NCBI GenBank assembly: GCA_944385475.1
Contig: CALWXJ010000029.1
Span: forward strand, 1 to 56,526
Length of the DNA stretch: 56,526 nucleotides
Direction: 5' to 3'
Source: an uncultured Oscillospiraceae bacterium
GTDB lineage: Bacteria; Bacillota; Clostridia; Oscillospirales; Oscillospiraceae
Both the position numbers and the translations under genes were made by a program. Within the stretch, counting starts at the first letter, position 1. Every line of letters begins with the position of its first letter. Positions 42,143 to 52,703 of this stretch are shown one piece after another. The notes below the pieces were generated by a model, which made no database searches, had not been told where the DNA came from, and saw only the letters and a program-made list of their open reading frames with translations.

Positions 42143-45100
42143 ATGGTTTACAGAGTCTTTGTGGAAAAACGCCCCGGCCTGGCGCCGGAGGCCGCCGGCC
42201 TTCTGGGGGACTGCCACTCCTTCCTGGGCCTGGCGTCTTTGCAGGATGTGCGCATCCTCAACCGCTACGACGTGGAGGGGATCGAGGAAGACCTCTTTGC
42301 TTATGCCCGCACCGCTGTTTTCTCTGAGCCCCAGCTGGACATCGTGAGCGACACGCCGGACTTTTCCGGCGCCCGGGCCGTCTTCGCCGTGGAACCCCTT
42401 CCCGGCCAGTTTGACCAGCGGGCGGACTCCGCCGCCCAGTGCATCCAGCTCCTCAGCCAAAAAGAGCGGCCCACCGTCCACTCCGCCAAGGTCTATGCCC
42501 TGTACGGCGATTTGACGGGAGCGGACGTGGAGGCTGTGAAGCACTATGTCATCAACCCTGTGGAGTCCCGGGAGGCATCTTTGGACCTCCCTGAGACGCT
42601 GCGTCTGTCCCACCCGCAGCCTGACCGTGTGGAGACGGTGGAGGGCTTCACCGCTTTGGATCAGGCGGGTCTTCGCGCCCTTTTGGAGCGCCTGGGCCTT
42701 GCCATGGATCTGGATGACCTTTCGTTCCTCCAGTCCTATTTCCGGGATGAAGAGGGCCGGGACCCCACTATTACGGAGATCCGGGTGGTGGACACCTATT
42801 GGTCCGACCACTGCCGCCACACCACCTTCTCCACCCATATCGACGCCGTGGAGATCCTGGATGAGCCGGTGGCACAGGCCTACCGGCGCTATCTTGCCGC
42901 CCGGGAAGAGGTCTACGGCCCGGAGAGGGCCGCCGTGCGGCCCCAGACGCTGATGGATCTTGCCACCATCGGCGCCAAGGTGCTGAAAAAGCGGGGCGGG
43001 CTGAAGAATCTGGACGAGAGCGAGGAGATCAACGCCTGCTCCATCCACGTCACCGCCACCGTGGACGGCCAGCCTCAGGACTGGCTTTTGATGTTTAAAA
43101 ACGAGACCCATAACCACCCCACGGAGATCGAGCCCTTCGGCGGCGCCGCCACCTGCATCGGCGGATGCATCCGGGATCCTCTTTCCGGCCGGGCCTATGT
43201 CTATCAGGCCATGCGCCTTACCGGCGGCGGCGATCCCCGCTCTCCCCTGGATAAGACCCTGGAGGGAAAGCTCCCCCAGCGCAAGATTGCCACCACCGCC
43301 GCGGCGGGCTATTCCTCCTACGGCAACCAGATCGGCCTTGCCACCGGCCATGTGGCGGAGGTGTACCACGAGGGGTACGTCGCCAAGCGCATGGAAGTGG
43401 GGGCCGTGGTGGGCGCCGCCCCGTCGGAAAATGTGGTGCGTCAGCGTCCCGCTCCCGGGGATGTGGTGATCCTGCTGGGGGGCCGCACCGGCCGGGACGG
43501 CATCGGCGGCGCCACCGGCTCTTCCAAGAGCCATAACCTCAAGTCCCTTGCCACCATGGCTTCGGAGGTGCAAAAGGGCAACGCCCCGGAGGAACGGAAG
43601 ATCCAGCGGCTCTTCCGCAACGGGGATGTCACCCGGATGATCAAGCGCTGCAATGACTTTGGCGCCGGCGGCGTGTCCGTGGCCATTGGGGAGCTTGCCC
43701 CGGGCCTGCGGATCGACCTGGACGCCGTGCGGAAGAAGTACGAGGGCCTGGACGGCACGGAGCTGGCCATCTCCGAGAGCCAGGAGCGTATGGCCGTAGT
43801 GGTGGCCCCGGAGCATGTGGAGGCCTTTTTGGCCGCTGCCGCCGGAGAAAATCTGGAGGCGTATCCCGTGGCGGAAGTCACGGAGGAAGCCCGGATGGTG
43901 ATGCACTGGAAGGGGCAGACCATTGCCGACCTCAGCCGCGCCTTTTTGGATACCAACGGTGCCAGCAAGCACACCACGGTGGCGGTATCGGCCAAGGACC
44001 GCTCCGGGAGCAAGGACGCCTCCTTTACCTCCCTGCGTCAGATGGCCGGCAGCCTCAAGTGCGCCTCCCGCCGGGGGCTGACGGAGCGCTTTGACTCCTC
44101 CATCGGCGCCGGCACCGTCCTCGCCCCCTTCGGCGGGGCTTACCAGTCCTCTCCCGCCCAGGCAATGGCGGCGCTGCTGCCGGTGCTGCCCGGCCACGAG
44201 ACACAGGATTGCTCGGTCATGGCCTGGGGCCTGGACCCCGAGGCCATGACGGCGGATCCCTATACCGGTGCCCGGGACTCGGTGGTGACCTCCGTTGCCA
44301 AGCTGGTGGCCGCGGGGTGCGACTACCAGGGAGCCTATCTCACCTTCCAGGAGTATTTTGAAAAGCTCCGCACAGACCCCCACCGCTGGGGCAAGCCCTT
44401 TGCCGCTTTGCTGGGGGCGCTGGACGCCCAGCTGGGGCTGGGTCTGGCCGCCATCGGCGGCAAGGACTCTATGTCCGGCTCCTTCTTAAACCTGGATGTG
44501 CCCCCCACCCTCATCTCCTTTGCCGTGGCGCCTGCCAAGGCTCCGGAGATCCTCTCTACCGCCTTCTCCGCCCCGGGCCACCCCGTTTGCCTGTTCCAGG
44601 CGGAGGGGGAGGATGTCTCCCGGTGGAAGTCTGTCTGGCAGCAGTTCCATAAGCTGTGCCAGGCGGGCAAGGTGAAATCTGCCTGGGCTGTGGAAAACGG
44701 CCTGGCGGAGGGCGTGATGAAGATGTCCTTCGGCAACCGGGTGGGCTTTTGTGCCCAGGGGGAGGCAGACTGGTTTACCCCCATGCCCGGCGCCATCATC
44801 GCCGAGCTGACGGAGGTGCCCCAGGGGGTGCCCTGTCTGGGGCACACCACTGCCCAGCCGGTGGTGGATCTGGGGAACGACAGCGCCCCCATTGAGGAGC
44901 TGTCGGCGCTGAATGACGGCGTGCTGGAAGGGGTCTATCCCACCCGCAGCGCCGACAGCGGCGGCAGTGTGGAGGCCTTCTCCTTCCCCTGCCGGGAGCG
45001 GCGTGCCCCGGCGGTGAAGACCGCCCGGCCCCGGGCCCTCATCCCCGTGTTCCCCGGCACCAACTGCGAGTACGATACCGCCCGGGCCCTGATAGCGGCG

Positions 45101-45823
45101 GGAGCGGAGGCGGAGATCTCCGTTTTGCGCAACCTCACCGCCGACGACGTCTCCCGGAGTGTGGAGCGCTTTGCCCGGCAAATGGCCCAGGCCCAGATGG
45201 TGGTGATCCCCGGCGGCTTCTCCGGCGGCGATGAGCCTGACGGCTCCGCCAAATTCATTACCGCCTTCTTCCGCAATCCCGCGGTAAAAGAGCAGGTCGC
45301 CGCCCTTTTGGAGCGGCGGGACGGATTGATGCTGGGGATCTGCAACGGCTTCCAGGCTCTCATCAAGCTGGGACTGGTGCCCTACGGCAAGATCCTGGAC
45401 ACCGACGAGACCTGCCCCACCCTCACCTATAACACCATCGGCCGCCATCAGTCCAAGATGGTGCGCACCCGGATCTGCTCCAACAAGTCCCCCTGGCTCT
45501 CCGCCACCCAGGTGGGGGAGATCTTCACCGTCCCCGTCTCCCATGGGGAAGGGCGCTTCCTGTCCTCAGAGGCATTGGTGCGCCAGCTGGCGGAAAACGG
45601 GCAGATCGCCACCCAGTATGTGGATCTGGCAGGCGCCCCCTCCATGGACACTGCCTTCAACCCCAACGGCTCCCTCTTCGCGGTGGAGGGCATCACCTCC
45701 CCCGACGGCCGGGTGCTGGGGAAGATGGGCCACTCCGAGCGCATCGGCCGCCACCTCTACCGCAACATCCCCGGGGAGTATGACATGAAGCTGTTTTCCT
45801 CCGCGGTGGCTTATTTCCGCTGA
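42143..45823 (+). CDS. purL: Phosphoribosylformylglycinamidine synthase, single chain
   Basis: 1226 residues. Long PurL with synthase and glutaminase in one chain: [48 protein letters not shown] and, at the C-terminus, [17 protein letters not shown] and the glutaminase nucleophile in [11 protein letters not shown] with SHGEGRF. Three ATGs in a row (42137, 42140, 42143) follow GGGAG. I prefer the third by spacing (8 bases), but the others overlap the purD stop and cannot be excluded. Unlike the PurF-like protein, it keeps its glutaminase cysteine. Confidence 0.93.
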   Translation: MVYRVFVEKRPGLAPEAAGLLGDCHSFLGLASLQDVRILNRYDVEGIEEDLFAYARTAVFSEPQLDIVSDTPDFSGARAVFAVEPLPGQFDQRADSAAQCIQLLSQKERPTVHSAKVYALYGDLTGADVEAVKHYVINPVESREASLDLPETLRLSHPQPDRVETVEGFTALDQAGLRALLERLGLAMDLDDLSFLQSYFRDEEGRDPTITEIRVVDTYWSDHCRHTTFSTHIDAVEILDEPVAQAYRRYLAAREEVYGPERAAVRPQTLMDLATIGAKVLKKRGGLKNLDESEEINACSIHVTATVDGQPQDWLLMFKNETHNHPTEIEPFGGAATCIGGCIRDPLSGRAYVYQAMRLTGGGDPRSPLDKTLEGKLPQRKIATTAAAGYSSYGNQIGLATGHVAEVYHEGYVAKRMEVGAVVGAAPSENVVRQRPAPGDVVILLGGRTGRDGIGGATGSSKSHNLKSLATMASEVQKGNAPEERKIQRLFRNGDVTRMIKRCNDFGAGGVSVAIGELAPGLRIDLDAVRKKYEGLDGTELAISESQERMAVVVAPEHVEAFLAAAAGENLEAYPVAEVTEEARMVMHWKGQTIADLSRAFLDTNGASKHTTVAVSAKDRSGSKDASFTSLRQMAGSLKCASRRGLTERFDSSIGAGTVLAPFGGAYQSSPAQAMAALLPVLPGHETQDCSVMAWGLDPEAMTADPYTGARDSVVTSVAKLVAAGCDYQGAYLTFQEYFEKLRTDPHRWGKPFAALLGALDAQLGLGLAAIGGKDSMSGSFLNLDVPPTLISFAVAPAKAPEILSTAFSAPGHPVCLFQAEGEDVSRWKSVWQQFHKLCQAGKVKSAWAVENGLAEGVMKMSFGNRVGFCAQGEADWFTPMPGAIIAELTEVPQGVPCLGHTTAQPVVDLGNDSAPIEELSALNDGVLEGVYPTRSADSGGSVEAFSFPCRERRAPAVKTARPRALIPVFPGTNCEYDTARALIAAGAEAEISVLRNLTADDVSRSVERFARQMAQAQMVVIPGGFSGGDEPDGSAKFITAFFRNPAVKEQVAALLERRDGLMLGICNGFQALIKLGLVPYGKILDTDETCPTLTYNTIGRHQSKMVRTRICSNKSPWLSATQVGEIFTVPVSHGEGRFLSSEALVRQLAENGQIATQYVDLAGAPSMDTAFNPNGSLFAVEGITSPDGRVLGKMGHSERIGRHLYRNIPGEYDMKLFSSAVAYFR

Positions 45824-45876
45824 GGCGGCACGGAGTTTCATCACATTTTAAAAAACAAGGAAAAGAGGAGCTCTTT

Positions 45877-47550
45877 ATGAAGATCCTTTCGGATATTGAG
45901 ATCGCCCAGGCCTGCACCCCCCGGAAAATCACAGAGGTGGCCCGCAGCGCCGGCATCGACGAGGAATATCTGGAACTTTACGGCAACTACAAGGCCAAAG
46001 TGGACTACCGCCTGCTGCGGGAGTGCCAGCGGCCGGACGGGAAGCTGATTCTGGTCACCGCCATCAACCCCACCCCCGCCGGGGAAGGCAAGACCACCAC
46101 CACCGTGGGCCTTGCAGACGCCCTGCACCAGATGGGCAAAAATGTGGTGGTGGCTCTGCGGGAGCCCTCTTTGGGCCCTGTGTTCGGGGTGAAGGGCGGC
46201 GCTGCCGGCGGCGGCTACGCCCAGGTGATCCCCATGGAGGACATCAACCTCCACTTCACCGGTGACTTCCACGCCATCGGGGCGGCCAACAATCTCTGCG
46301 CCGCCATGCTGGACAACCACATCCAGCAGGGCAATGCCCTGGGGATCGACGTCAAGCGCATCGTCTGGCGCCGCTGTGTGGACATGAACGACCGCCAGCT
46401 GCGCAACATTGTGGACGGCCTGGGAGGCCGGATGCAGGGCGTGCCCCGGGAGGATGGATTTGACATCACCGTGGCCAGCGAGATCATGGCGGTGCTGTGC
46501 CTGGCGTCGGACATCCCCGACCTCAAGGCCCGCCTGGGCCGCATGGTCATTGCCTACACCTATGACGGCAAGCCCGTCACCGCCCACGACATCAAGGCCG
46601 AGGGGGCCATGGCGGCCCTGCTGAAAGATGCCCTGAAGCCCAACCTGGTCCAAACTTTAGAGGGCACCCCTGCCTTTATCCACGGCGGCCCCTTTGCCAA
46701 CATCGCCCACGGCTGCAACAGTGTCATGGCCACCCGCATGGCCATGCGTCTGGGGGATTACGCCGTGACGGAGGCAGGCTTCGGCGCGGACTTAGGCGCG
46801 GAGAAGTTCCTGGACATCAAATGCCGCCTGGCAGGGCTCAAGCCCTCCGCGGTAGTGGTGGTGGCCACCGTCCGGGCCCTGAAAAACCACGGGGGCGTGG
46901 CCAAGGCGGACCTGGGACAGGAGAATCTCGCGGCTTTGGAAAAGGGCCTGCCCAACCTGCTCCAGCATGTGGGGAACATCACCAAGGTCTATGGCCTGCC
47001 CTGTGTGGTGGCCATCAACGCCTTCCCCACGGACACCCCCGCCGAGCTGAAGCTGGTGGAGGACAAGTGCCGGGAGCTGGGAGTGAATGTGGCTCTCAGC
47101 GAGGTGTGGGCCAAGGGCGGCCAGGGCGGCCAGGCGCTGGCCCAGGAGGTGCTGCGCCTGTGCCAGCAGGAGAGCGACTTCCGCTTTGCCTACGACCTTC
47201 AGGACTCCATTGAGAAAAAACTCACGGACATCTCTCAGCGCATCTATCATGCCGATGGAGTGGTCCTCACCCCCGCTGCCCGCAAGCAGATGGCGGAGCT
47301 GGAGGCCCTGGGCTACGGCGGCCTGCCCATCTGCATGGCCAAGACCCAGTATTCCTTCTCTGACGACGCCTCTCTCCTGGGAGCTCCCCGGAATTTCACC
47401 ATCACGGTGCGGAATCTGAAGGTCTCCGCCGGCGCCGGGTTCCTGGTGGCCCTGACCGGCGACATCATGACCATGCCGGGCCTTCCCAAGGTCCCGGCAG
47501 CGGAGAAGATCGACGTGGATGAGAACGGCCGCATCACAGGCCTGTTCTGA
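45877..47550 (+). CDS. fhs: Formate-tetrahydrofolate ligase
   Basis: 557 residues. P-loop-like [65 protein letters not shown] and [13 protein letters not shown] are all typical. It makes 10-formyl-THF from formate and ATP for PurN and the AICAR formyltransferase. It starts 53 bases after purL, with GAGGAG upstream, and is closed by a strong terminator, so it is probably the last gene of the purine operon. Confidence 0.97.
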   Translation: MKILSDIEIAQACTPRKITEVARSAGIDEEYLELYGNYKAKVDYRLLRECQRPDGKLILVTAINPTPAGEGKTTTTVGLADALHQMGKNVVVALREPSLGPVFGVKGGAAGGGYAQVIPMEDINLHFTGDFHAIGAANNLCAAMLDNHIQQGNALGIDVKRIVWRRCVDMNDRQLRNIVDGLGGRMQGVPREDGFDITVASEIMAVLCLASDIPDLKARLGRMVIAYTYDGKPVTAHDIKAEGAMAALLKDALKPNLVQTLEGTPAFIHGGPFANIAHGCNSVMATRMAMRLGDYAVTEAGFGADLGAEKFLDIKCRLAGLKPSAVVVVATVRALKNHGGVAKADLGQENLAALEKGLPNLLQHVGNITKVYGLPCVVAINAFPTDTPAELKLVEDKCRELGVNVALSEVWAKGGQGGQALAQEVLRLCQQESDFRFAYDLQDSIEKKLTDISQRIYHADGVVLTPAARKQMAELEALGYGGLPICMAKTQYSFSDDASLLGAPRNFTITVRNLKVSAGAGFLVALTGDIMTMPGLPKVPAAEKIDVDENGRITGLF

Positions 47551-47580
47551 TTTTCTCCCCTCTTGGACAGAGACATCAAA

Positions 47581-47624
47581 GATGCTCCCGGCGCGGCAGC
47601 TGCCGCGCCGGGAGCATCTTTTTT
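47581..47624. terminator. Terminator between fhs and the feo genes
   Basis: 18-bp perfect stem GATGCTCCCGGCGCGGCA / TGCCGCGCCGGGAGCATC with a 2-base centre, then TTTTTT on the plus strand. Confidence 0.92.
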
Positions 47625-47633
47625 GAAGAGAGA

Positions 47634-47816
47634 TTATCCGTGGGGAGGGGTCTTTCCCTTGGCAGGTCCCCGCCCGCCGTGGCAGCCGCGGCAGCTGCTG
47701 CAGTCACCGGTGCAGCAGCTGCCGGCCTTATGGCCCCGCCAAAGGGCACGGATGATCAGAACCACCATCCCTGTCAGAATGAGGACCACCAGGGCCTCCC
47801 CTATATTCGCAGGCAT
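47634..47816 (-). CDS. FeoB-associated Cys-rich membrane protein
   Basis: 60 residues. One membrane helix (IGEALVVLILTGMVVLIIRAL) is followed by a short cytoplasmic tail with CC-x-x-D-CSSC-x-x-C (AGSCCTGDCSSCRGCHGG) and a Gly/Lys/Pro end. This matches the small FeoB-associated Cys-rich family (PF12669), proposed to assist Fe(II) passage through FeoB. It begins 18 bases after the feoB stop with AAAGGGGG upstream, so it is the last gene of the feo unit. Confidence 0.88.
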   Translation of the reverse strand: MPANIGEALVVLILTGMVVLIIRALWRGHKAGSCCTGDCSSCRGCHGGRGPAKGKTPPHG

Positions 47817-47834
47817 ATACCGTCCCCCTTTAAA

Positions 47835-50039
47835 TTATTTCATAGCGGCGGAGACGGAGGTGAGATGGTGGGTCTCCGGTTCCCCCTGGCAGCCCCTGCG
47901 CACCAGCAGATACAAAATGCCCGCCAGCGCCGCCATGGCCACCACGCTCCACACGCCGAAGGTCACTTCGCCGGTGATAAGGCCGCCCAGCTGATAGACG
48001 ATCATGGATACCACATAGGCAAAGCCGCACATATAGCCAATGGCACCCAGGGTCCACTTGGGGTTGTTCATCTCCCGCTTGATGGCGCCCATGGCGGCAA
48101 AGCATGGGGCGCACAGGAGGTTGAAGATCATAAAGGAGTAAGCGGACAGAGGGGTGAAATCCGCAGCCACCAGCGCCCAGATGGGGGAGCTGTCCTCCAT
48201 GAGGTCAATGTCCCCGGCATAGTGGTACAAAACGCCGAAGGTATTCACCACTTCTTCCTTGGCGATGAGGCCGGTAAAGGTGGCCACGGCGGCCTTCCAG
48301 GCCCACTGGCCCACCCAGCCCAGAGGATAGAAGATCCAAGCGATGGCATTGCCGATGTCCGCCAGCAAGGAGTCGTTGTTGTCCGCAACCGCCTGGAACA
48401 CACCGTCCACAAAGCCATAGCCCTGGAGGAACCACAGCACAATGGTGGAAAGGAGGATCACGGTGCCGGCCCGCTTGATAAAGCTCCAGCCCCGCTCCCA
48501 GGTGGCCCGGAGCACATTGCCGGGGGCAGGGGCGTGGTAGGCGGGCAGTTCCATGACGAAGGGGGCAGGCTCTCCGGCAAAGGCCCGGAACTTTTTCAGC
48601 ATGATGCCGGAGAGCACCACGGCAGCTACGCCGATGAAATAGGCGGAAGTGGCCACCCAGGCGGAGTTCCCAAACAGGGCGCCGGCAAACAGGCCGATGA
48701 TGGGCATTTTAGCGCCGCAGGGGATGAAGCCGGTGGTCATGATGGTCATTTTCCGGTCCCGGTCCTGCTCAATGGTGCGGGAGGCCATGATCCCCGGCAC
48801 ACCGCAGCCCGCGGCCACCAGCATGGGGATAAAGCTCTTCCCGGAGAGGCCAAAGCGCCGGAAGATCCGGTCCATGATGAAGGCCACCCGGGCCATATAG
48901 CCCACATCCTCCAGAATGGCCAGCAGGAAAAACAGCACCAGCATCTGGGGCACAAATCCCAGCACGGCACCCACGCCGGCCACGATGCCGTCTTGCACCA
49001 GGCCATAGACCCAGCTGCTCTCTGCCACTCCCAGGACTCCCAGGAGACGGTCAAACACACCAGGGACCCACTGTCCAAAGAGGACGTCATTGGCCCAGTC
49101 GGTGCCCATGGTACCGATGGAGACAGACCAGCCGCCCATAGCCACGGCGTAAATGAGGAACATGATCCCCACAAAGATGGGCAGAGCCAGAAGACGGTTG
49201 GTCACCACCCGGTCGATCTTGTCGGAGGTGGAGAGGCCGTGCTTTTGGGCCTTTTTCTTCACGGACTTGGCCACGATGCCGTTGATATAGGTATAGCGCT
49301 GGTTGGTGATGATGCTCTCAGCGTCGTCATCCAGCTCCGCCTCACAGTCGGCGATATGGGATTCCAAATGGCTGGCCAGACCACTGTCCAGATTCAGCTC
49401 CGCCAGTACCTTTTCATCCCGCTGGAACACTTTGATGGCGTACCAGCGCAGGTGCCGCTCTTCCACCCGTCCCTCCAGGGACTCCTCGATATGGGCAATG
49501 GCGTGCTCCACACTGCCGGCAAAGACATGGGGCAGCTGCCTCGCCCCCTTTGCCTGGGCCAGCTCCACAGCCCGCAGGGCGGCTTCCATGCTGCCCTCCC
49601 CTTTCAGGGCGCTCATCTCCACCACCTCGCACCCCAGTGCTTTGGCCAGGGCGGCAAGGTCGATGCAATCACCGTTTCTGCGCACCAGATCCATCATATT
49701 CACCGCCACCACCACCGGCAGTCCCAGCTCCATGAGCTGGGTGGTGAGGTACAGGTTCCGCTCGATGTTGGTCCCGTCCACAATGTTGAGGATGGCGTCA
49801 GGCCGTTCTTTCACCAGGTAGTTCCGGGCCACCACCTCCTCCAGCGTGTAAGGGGACAGGGAGTAGATGCCAGGCAGGTCCTGGATGATCACATCCCTGC
49901 GGCCTTTCAGCCGTCCCTCCTTCTTCTCCACCGTCACGCCGGGCCAGTTGCCCACATACTGATTGGAGCCGGTGAAGGCGTTAAAAAGCGTCGTCTTCCC
50001 GCAGTTTGGGTTGCCGGCCAGTGCGATTTTCAGTTCCAT
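47835..50039 (-). CDS. feoB: Ferrous iron transporter FeoB
   Basis: 734 residues. The N-terminal G-protein domain has GNPNCGKTTLFNAFTGS (G1), DLPGIYSLSPYT (G3) and VNMMD (G4). Then come a helical domain and about ten membrane helices with the two Gate motifs, including GFVPQMLVLFFLLAILEDVGYMARVAF, VAAGCGVPGIMASRT and a later LLCAPCFAAMGAIKRE. It imports Fe(II). GGAGAAC lies before the ATG. A palindrome GTTAG-N6-CTAAC lies 17 bases upstream of the start. Confidence 0.96.
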   Translation of the reverse strand: MELKIALAGNPNCGKTTLFNAFTGSNQYVGNWPGVTVEKKEGRLKGRRDVIIQDLPGIYSLSPYTLEEVVARNYLVKERPDAILNIVDGTNIERNLYLTTQLMELGLPVVVAVNMMDLVRRNGDCIDLAALAKALGCEVVEMSALKGEGSMEAALRAVELAQAKGARQLPHVFAGSVEHAIAHIEESLEGRVEERHLRWYAIKVFQRDEKVLAELNLDSGLASHLESHIADCEAELDDDAESIITNQRYTYINGIVAKSVKKKAQKHGLSTSDKIDRVVTNRLLALPIFVGIMFLIYAVAMGGWSVSIGTMGTDWANDVLFGQWVPGVFDRLLGVLGVAESSWVYGLVQDGIVAGVGAVLGFVPQMLVLFFLLAILEDVGYMARVAFIMDRIFRRFGLSGKSFIPMLVAAGCGVPGIMASRTIEQDRDRKMTIMTTGFIPCGAKMPIIGLFAGALFGNSAWVATSAYFIGVAAVVLSGIMLKKFRAFAGEPAPFVMELPAYHAPAPGNVLRATWERGWSFIKRAGTVILLSTIVLWFLQGYGFVDGVFQAVADNNDSLLADIGNAIAWIFYPLGWVGQWAWKAAVATFTGLIAKEEVVNTFGVLYHYAGDIDLMEDSSPIWALVAADFTPLSAYSFMIFNLLCAPCFAAMGAIKREMNNPKWTLGAIGYMCGFAYVVSMIVYQLGGLITGEVTFGVWSVVAMAALAGILYLLVRRGCQGEPETHHLTSVSAAMK

Positions 50040-50055
50040 ATGTTCTCCTTTCTAA

Positions 50056-50075
50056 GAGTTAGATATAGCTAACTC
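50056..50075. promoter_or_regulatory. Iron-regulator operator candidate before feoB
   Basis: GAGTTAG-ATATAG-CTAACTC, a perfect 7-bp dyad. Its core GTTAG-N6-CTAAC is shared with the site before the second feoA gene and resembles DtxR/IdeR-family operators (TTAGGTTAGnCTAACCTAA). Confidence 0.6.
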
Positions 50076-50112
50076 CCGGATTTAAAAATGGACGGCCCCT
50101 GCCACCTGTGGG

Positions 50113-50334
50113 TCACGATACCTCGATCATTTCCGCGTCCGCCTTGCGCAGGGACAATTCATATCCCCGCAGATTCAGCTCCATGGGGTCTCCCAGGGGC
50201 GCCACTTTCCGCACATGGATCTCCACACCTTTGGTGATCCCCATGTCCATAATCCGGCGCTTAACGGGACCTTCTCCCCGCAGCCTCGCCACGGTGACCG
50301 TCTGCCCCACCTTGACATCTTTCAGTGTTCTCAT
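50113..50334 (-). CDS. feoA: FeoA-domain protein
   Basis: 73 residues. An SH3-like FeoA domain: TLKDVKVGQTVTVARLRGEG, the conserved KRRIMDMGITKGVEIHV and DPMELNLRGYELSLRKADAE. It acts with FeoB at the cytoplasmic side. It lies between the second FeoA gene and feoB; GGAGGAAGGAAC precedes the start. Confidence 0.93.
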   Translation of the reverse strand: MRTLKDVKVGQTVTVARLRGEGPVKRRIMDMGITKGVEIHVRKVAPLGDPMELNLRGYELSLRKADAEMIEVS

Positions 50335-50364
50335 GTTCCTTCCTCCTGCCAGTACCTCCGGCGG

Positions 50365-50577
50365 TCACACCATGATTTTCCGGGCCAGCTCCTCACTGAC
50401 GGCCACCCGGGACTCCTTCACCTTGACGATCAGATTCCCGCCGTTGGCGGAAATGACCGTCACCTTCTCCCCCGGTACAAACCCCAGATTCTCCAGATGC
50501 TGCCGGGTCTCCGGCCTCCCCCCTACCCGCCTGATGAAGCACGCCTGGTGGGGATCGGCCAATATCAGCGGAATCAT
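50365..50577 (-). CDS. Second FeoA-domain protein
   Basis: 70 residues. LENLGFVPGEKVTVISANGG followed by NLIVKVKESRVAVSEELARKIMV is the second half of a FeoA domain; the first half (DPHQACFIRRVGG) is less usual. Probably a partner or regulator of FeoB. Start at 50577 for AAGGAGG; the longer reading to 50652 would run through the operator. First gene of the feo unit. Confidence 0.88.
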   Translation of the reverse strand: MIPLILADPHQACFIRRVGGRPETRQHLENLGFVPGEKVTVISANGGNLIVKVKESRVAVSEELARKIMV

Positions 50578-50622
50578 GGCATTCCCTCCTTGGAATCTCT
50601 GCCGGAATTTTTCCGGCCTTTG

Positions 50623-50638
50623 GTTAGCTTTAACTAAC
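50623..50638. promoter_or_regulatory. Iron-regulator operator candidate at the feo promoter
   Basis: GTTAG-CTTTAA-CTAAC, ten bases downstream of the -10 element, where a bound repressor would block transcription start. Same core and spacing as 50058-50073. Confidence 0.65.
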
Positions 50639-50647
50639 TTCTGCTTC

Positions 50648-50676
50648 ATCATAGCCGCTTCCTCTGGGTTTGTCGA
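50648..50676 (-). promoter_or_regulatory. Promoter of the feo operon
   Basis: TCGACA (50671-50676), 17-base spacer, TATGAT (50648-50653) on the minus strand. Confidence 0.55.
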
Positions 50677-50722
50677 TAGGGCTGGGGAAAATTTTCCTTG
50701 GGGACAGAGCCCGATTTCCTCC

Positions 50723-50753
50723 TTGACTCTGTAATCGTTATAACGTTTATACT
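50723..50753 (+). promoter_or_regulatory. Promoter with internal palindrome for the trans-sulfuration enzyme gene
   Basis: TTGACT (50723-50728) and TATACT (50748-50753), 19-base spacer, which is long. The spacer holds the perfect palindrome CGTTATAACG (50736-50745), suggestive of a regulator that reshapes the spacer, as MerR-type activators do. Confidence 0.5.
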
Positions 50754-50809
50754 GAAACCATCAGGGGGACGTCCGGGGTCCCCGGATTTTTCAGAAAAGG
50801 AGTCCAGAT

Positions 50810-51994
50810 ATGAGCAATTACTCACAAGCCACTGCGCTTTTATATGAGGGGACCGAGGTCCGGGGCCTTGATTTTTACAAGCCCCTGAGCATCCCCTATT
50901 ACTGTACCACGGCCTTCAAGGCCACCACTCTGGAGGAGATGCAGCAGATTGCCGCCACGAAATTCTCCTATGTCCGCTTCAGCAATCCCAACCGGGAGGC
51001 CCTTGCCAAGGTGGTCTCTTACCTGGAACAGGGGGAGAAGAGCCTGATCTTCTCCGCCGGTATGGGGGCCATCACCACCACACTGATGACGCTGCTGCGC
51101 CCTGGAGATGAGGTGCTGTGCAGCCGTGCCATCTATGGCGAGACCTTCCAGGTGATGACGGATATCCTGCCCGCCTTTGGCATCCATGTGGTCTTTGCCG
51201 ACTTCCGGAACACGGAAAATGCAGAGAAAGCCGTCACTGACAAGACGAAGATGATCTACACCGAGGTGTGCTCCAATCCGGTGCTGCGGATGGCGGATAT
51301 CCCCGCCCTGGCCCAACTGGCCCATGCCCACGGCGCCCTCTTGATGGTGGACAATACTTTTACTACCAATATTGCCATCAAGCCCATCACCCTGGGAGCG
51401 GACATCGTCATCAACAGCCTTACCAAATTCATGAACGGCCACTCTGATGCCATTGGGGGGTCTATCACCGCCTCAGCGGAGATCATCCAGAAGTTGGAGT
51501 ACTTCCGCCCTCTCTACGGCACCGCCGGAGATCCCTATGCCTCTTTCACCATGTACAAAAACTTCGGCACCATGGACCTGCGGGTACGCCGGCAGATGTC
51601 CAACGCCGCCGCTCTGGCCGCCTTTTTGGAAAAGGATCCCCATGTGCGGGTGGTGAATCACCCCAGTCTCAAAAGCCATCCCCAGCATGCCCTTGCCATG
51701 CGCCTGTTCCCCAATGAGCAGACTATGTCCGGCATGCTGAGTTTTGCCCTGGACGAGGACATCGCCCTTTTGAACAAGTTCACCTCCCATTTGAAATTCG
51801 TTCACTTCGCCTCCACCCTGGGGGGCATCCACACCACCTTGATGCACCCCTGCACCTCCTCCCACGCCGATGTGCCCGACGCTGACCGCCGGGACATGGG
51901 CATCACCCCGGGCCTTTTGCGGGTGTCTGTGGGAATTGAAGATCCCCAGGACCTCATCGAAGAGTTCCGGCAGGCCCTGGCCGCTCTGGACTGA
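50810..51994 (+). CDS. Trans-sulfuration-family PLP enzyme
   Basis: 394 residues of the Cys/Met-metabolism PLP family. PYYCTTAFKATTLEEM, the phosphate site YVRFSNPNREALAKV, FSAGMGAITTTLMTL, the PLP lysine in INSLTKFMNGHSDAIGG and the C-terminal LRVSVGIEDPQDLIEEF. The active-site tyrosine is in AIYGETFQ, where methionine gamma-lyase has YGCT and cystathionine enzymes YGGT, so specificity is unclear; lyase or sulfhydrylase are both possible. AAAGGAG lies upstream. Single gene with its own promoter and terminator, only distantly similar to the lyase at 7172-8395. Confidence 0.85.
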   Translation: MSNYSQATALLYEGTEVRGLDFYKPLSIPYYCTTAFKATTLEEMQQIAATKFSYVRFSNPNREALAKVVSYLEQGEKSLIFSAGMGAITTTLMTLLRPGDEVLCSRAIYGETFQVMTDILPAFGIHVVFADFRNTENAEKAVTDKTKMIYTEVCSNPVLRMADIPALAQLAHAHGALLMVDNTFTTNIAIKPITLGADIVINSLTKFMNGHSDAIGGSITASAEIIQKLEYFRPLYGTAGDPYASFTMYKNFGTMDLRVRRQMSNAAALAAFLEKDPHVRVVNHPSLKSHPQHALAMRLFPNEQTMSGMLSFALDEDIALLNKFTSHLKFVHFASTLGGIHTTLMHPCTSSHADVPDADRRDMGITPGLLRVSVGIEDPQDLIEEFRQALAALD

Positions 51995-52013
51995 GGCCTG
52001 TTCTCCTTCTCTT

Positions 52014-52053
52014 AGATCTGCCGCCGACCCCTCTCTTCGGCGGCAGATCTTTT
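52014..52053. terminator. Terminator after the trans-sulfuration enzyme gene
   Basis: 13-bp stem AGATCTGCCGCCG / CGGCGGCAGATCT followed by TTTTC, between convergent genes. Confidence 0.88.
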
Positions 52054-52091
52054 CGCGCAAAAAAGGGAGCGGCGGCAAAGCCGCCTCTCCC

Positions 52092-52703
52092 TCACGGTGC
52101 AAAGGCAATGGGGCCCAGCCCCAAGGCCTCCGCCCGGGCCACGTCCCGGGGGGTATTCAAATTGTAAAACACCTGGGGAGGAAACACGCCGGCGGTATCC
52201 GCCGCTGCCCAGCCCGTCTGTTCCAAAAAGCGGTACATCCGGTATTCCCCCTGCCCAAGCTGTTTCTGGGCCAGGGGCAGCAGGGCGCGGCTGTAAATGC
52301 CGCACAGGGGGTGTACCCGCCCTTCCCCATCCCGACAAACCAAGGCCTCCGCCCCTCCGTCAAAGCCCGCCAGAAGAAAATCCACCACCTGGGGGGTGAG
52401 CCACGGCAAGTCGCACGGCAGGCACAAAAGCCAGGGCTTCCGGGCCGCCTGCAAAGCGCTGCAAAGCCCCCCCAGGGGGCCGGCGTCTGCCAGGACGTCC
52501 GCCACCACCTCCATGGAAAGCCCCGCCCCCACAGTGGGGTCATTGGCCGAGAGGAGCCGCTGGCCAAAGCCCTCCGTCATGCGGCAAAGACGAGGCAGCA
52601 GCGCCTGGCCCGCCACCACAAGGCGGGTCTTGTCCCGGCCCATCCGACGGGAGTGCCCCCCCGCCAGGATCACAGCGGCACAGTCTTCACGGGCAAGGGC
52701 CAT
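52092..52703 (-). CDS. mobA: Molybdenum cofactor guanylyltransferase
   Basis: 203 residues. Nucleotidyltransferase signature VILAGGHSRRMGRDKTRL, then CDLPWLTPQVVDFLL (metal-binding Asp) and HPLCGIYSRALLPLA. It transfers GMP to molybdopterin. I chose the ATG at 52703, six bases after GGAGG; an ATG two codons earlier abuts the site. It overlaps the end of moeA by 17 bases. Confidence 0.9.
   Translation of the reverse strand: MALAREDCAAVILAGGHSRRMGRDKTRLVVAGQALLPRLCRMTEGFGQRLLSANDPTVGAGLSMEVVADVLADAGPLGGLCSALQAARKPWLLCLPCDLPWLTPQVVDFLLAGFDGGAEALVCRDGEGRVHPLCGIYSRALLPLAQKQLGQGEYRMYRFLEQTGWAAADTAGVFPPQVFYNLNTPRDVARAEALGLGPIAFAP

Noticed and set aside
47640-50072. 810-codon open frame antisense to feoB and the Cys-rich gene
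   Set aside because: A His/Gly-rich shadow of feoB with no ribosome site or domain.
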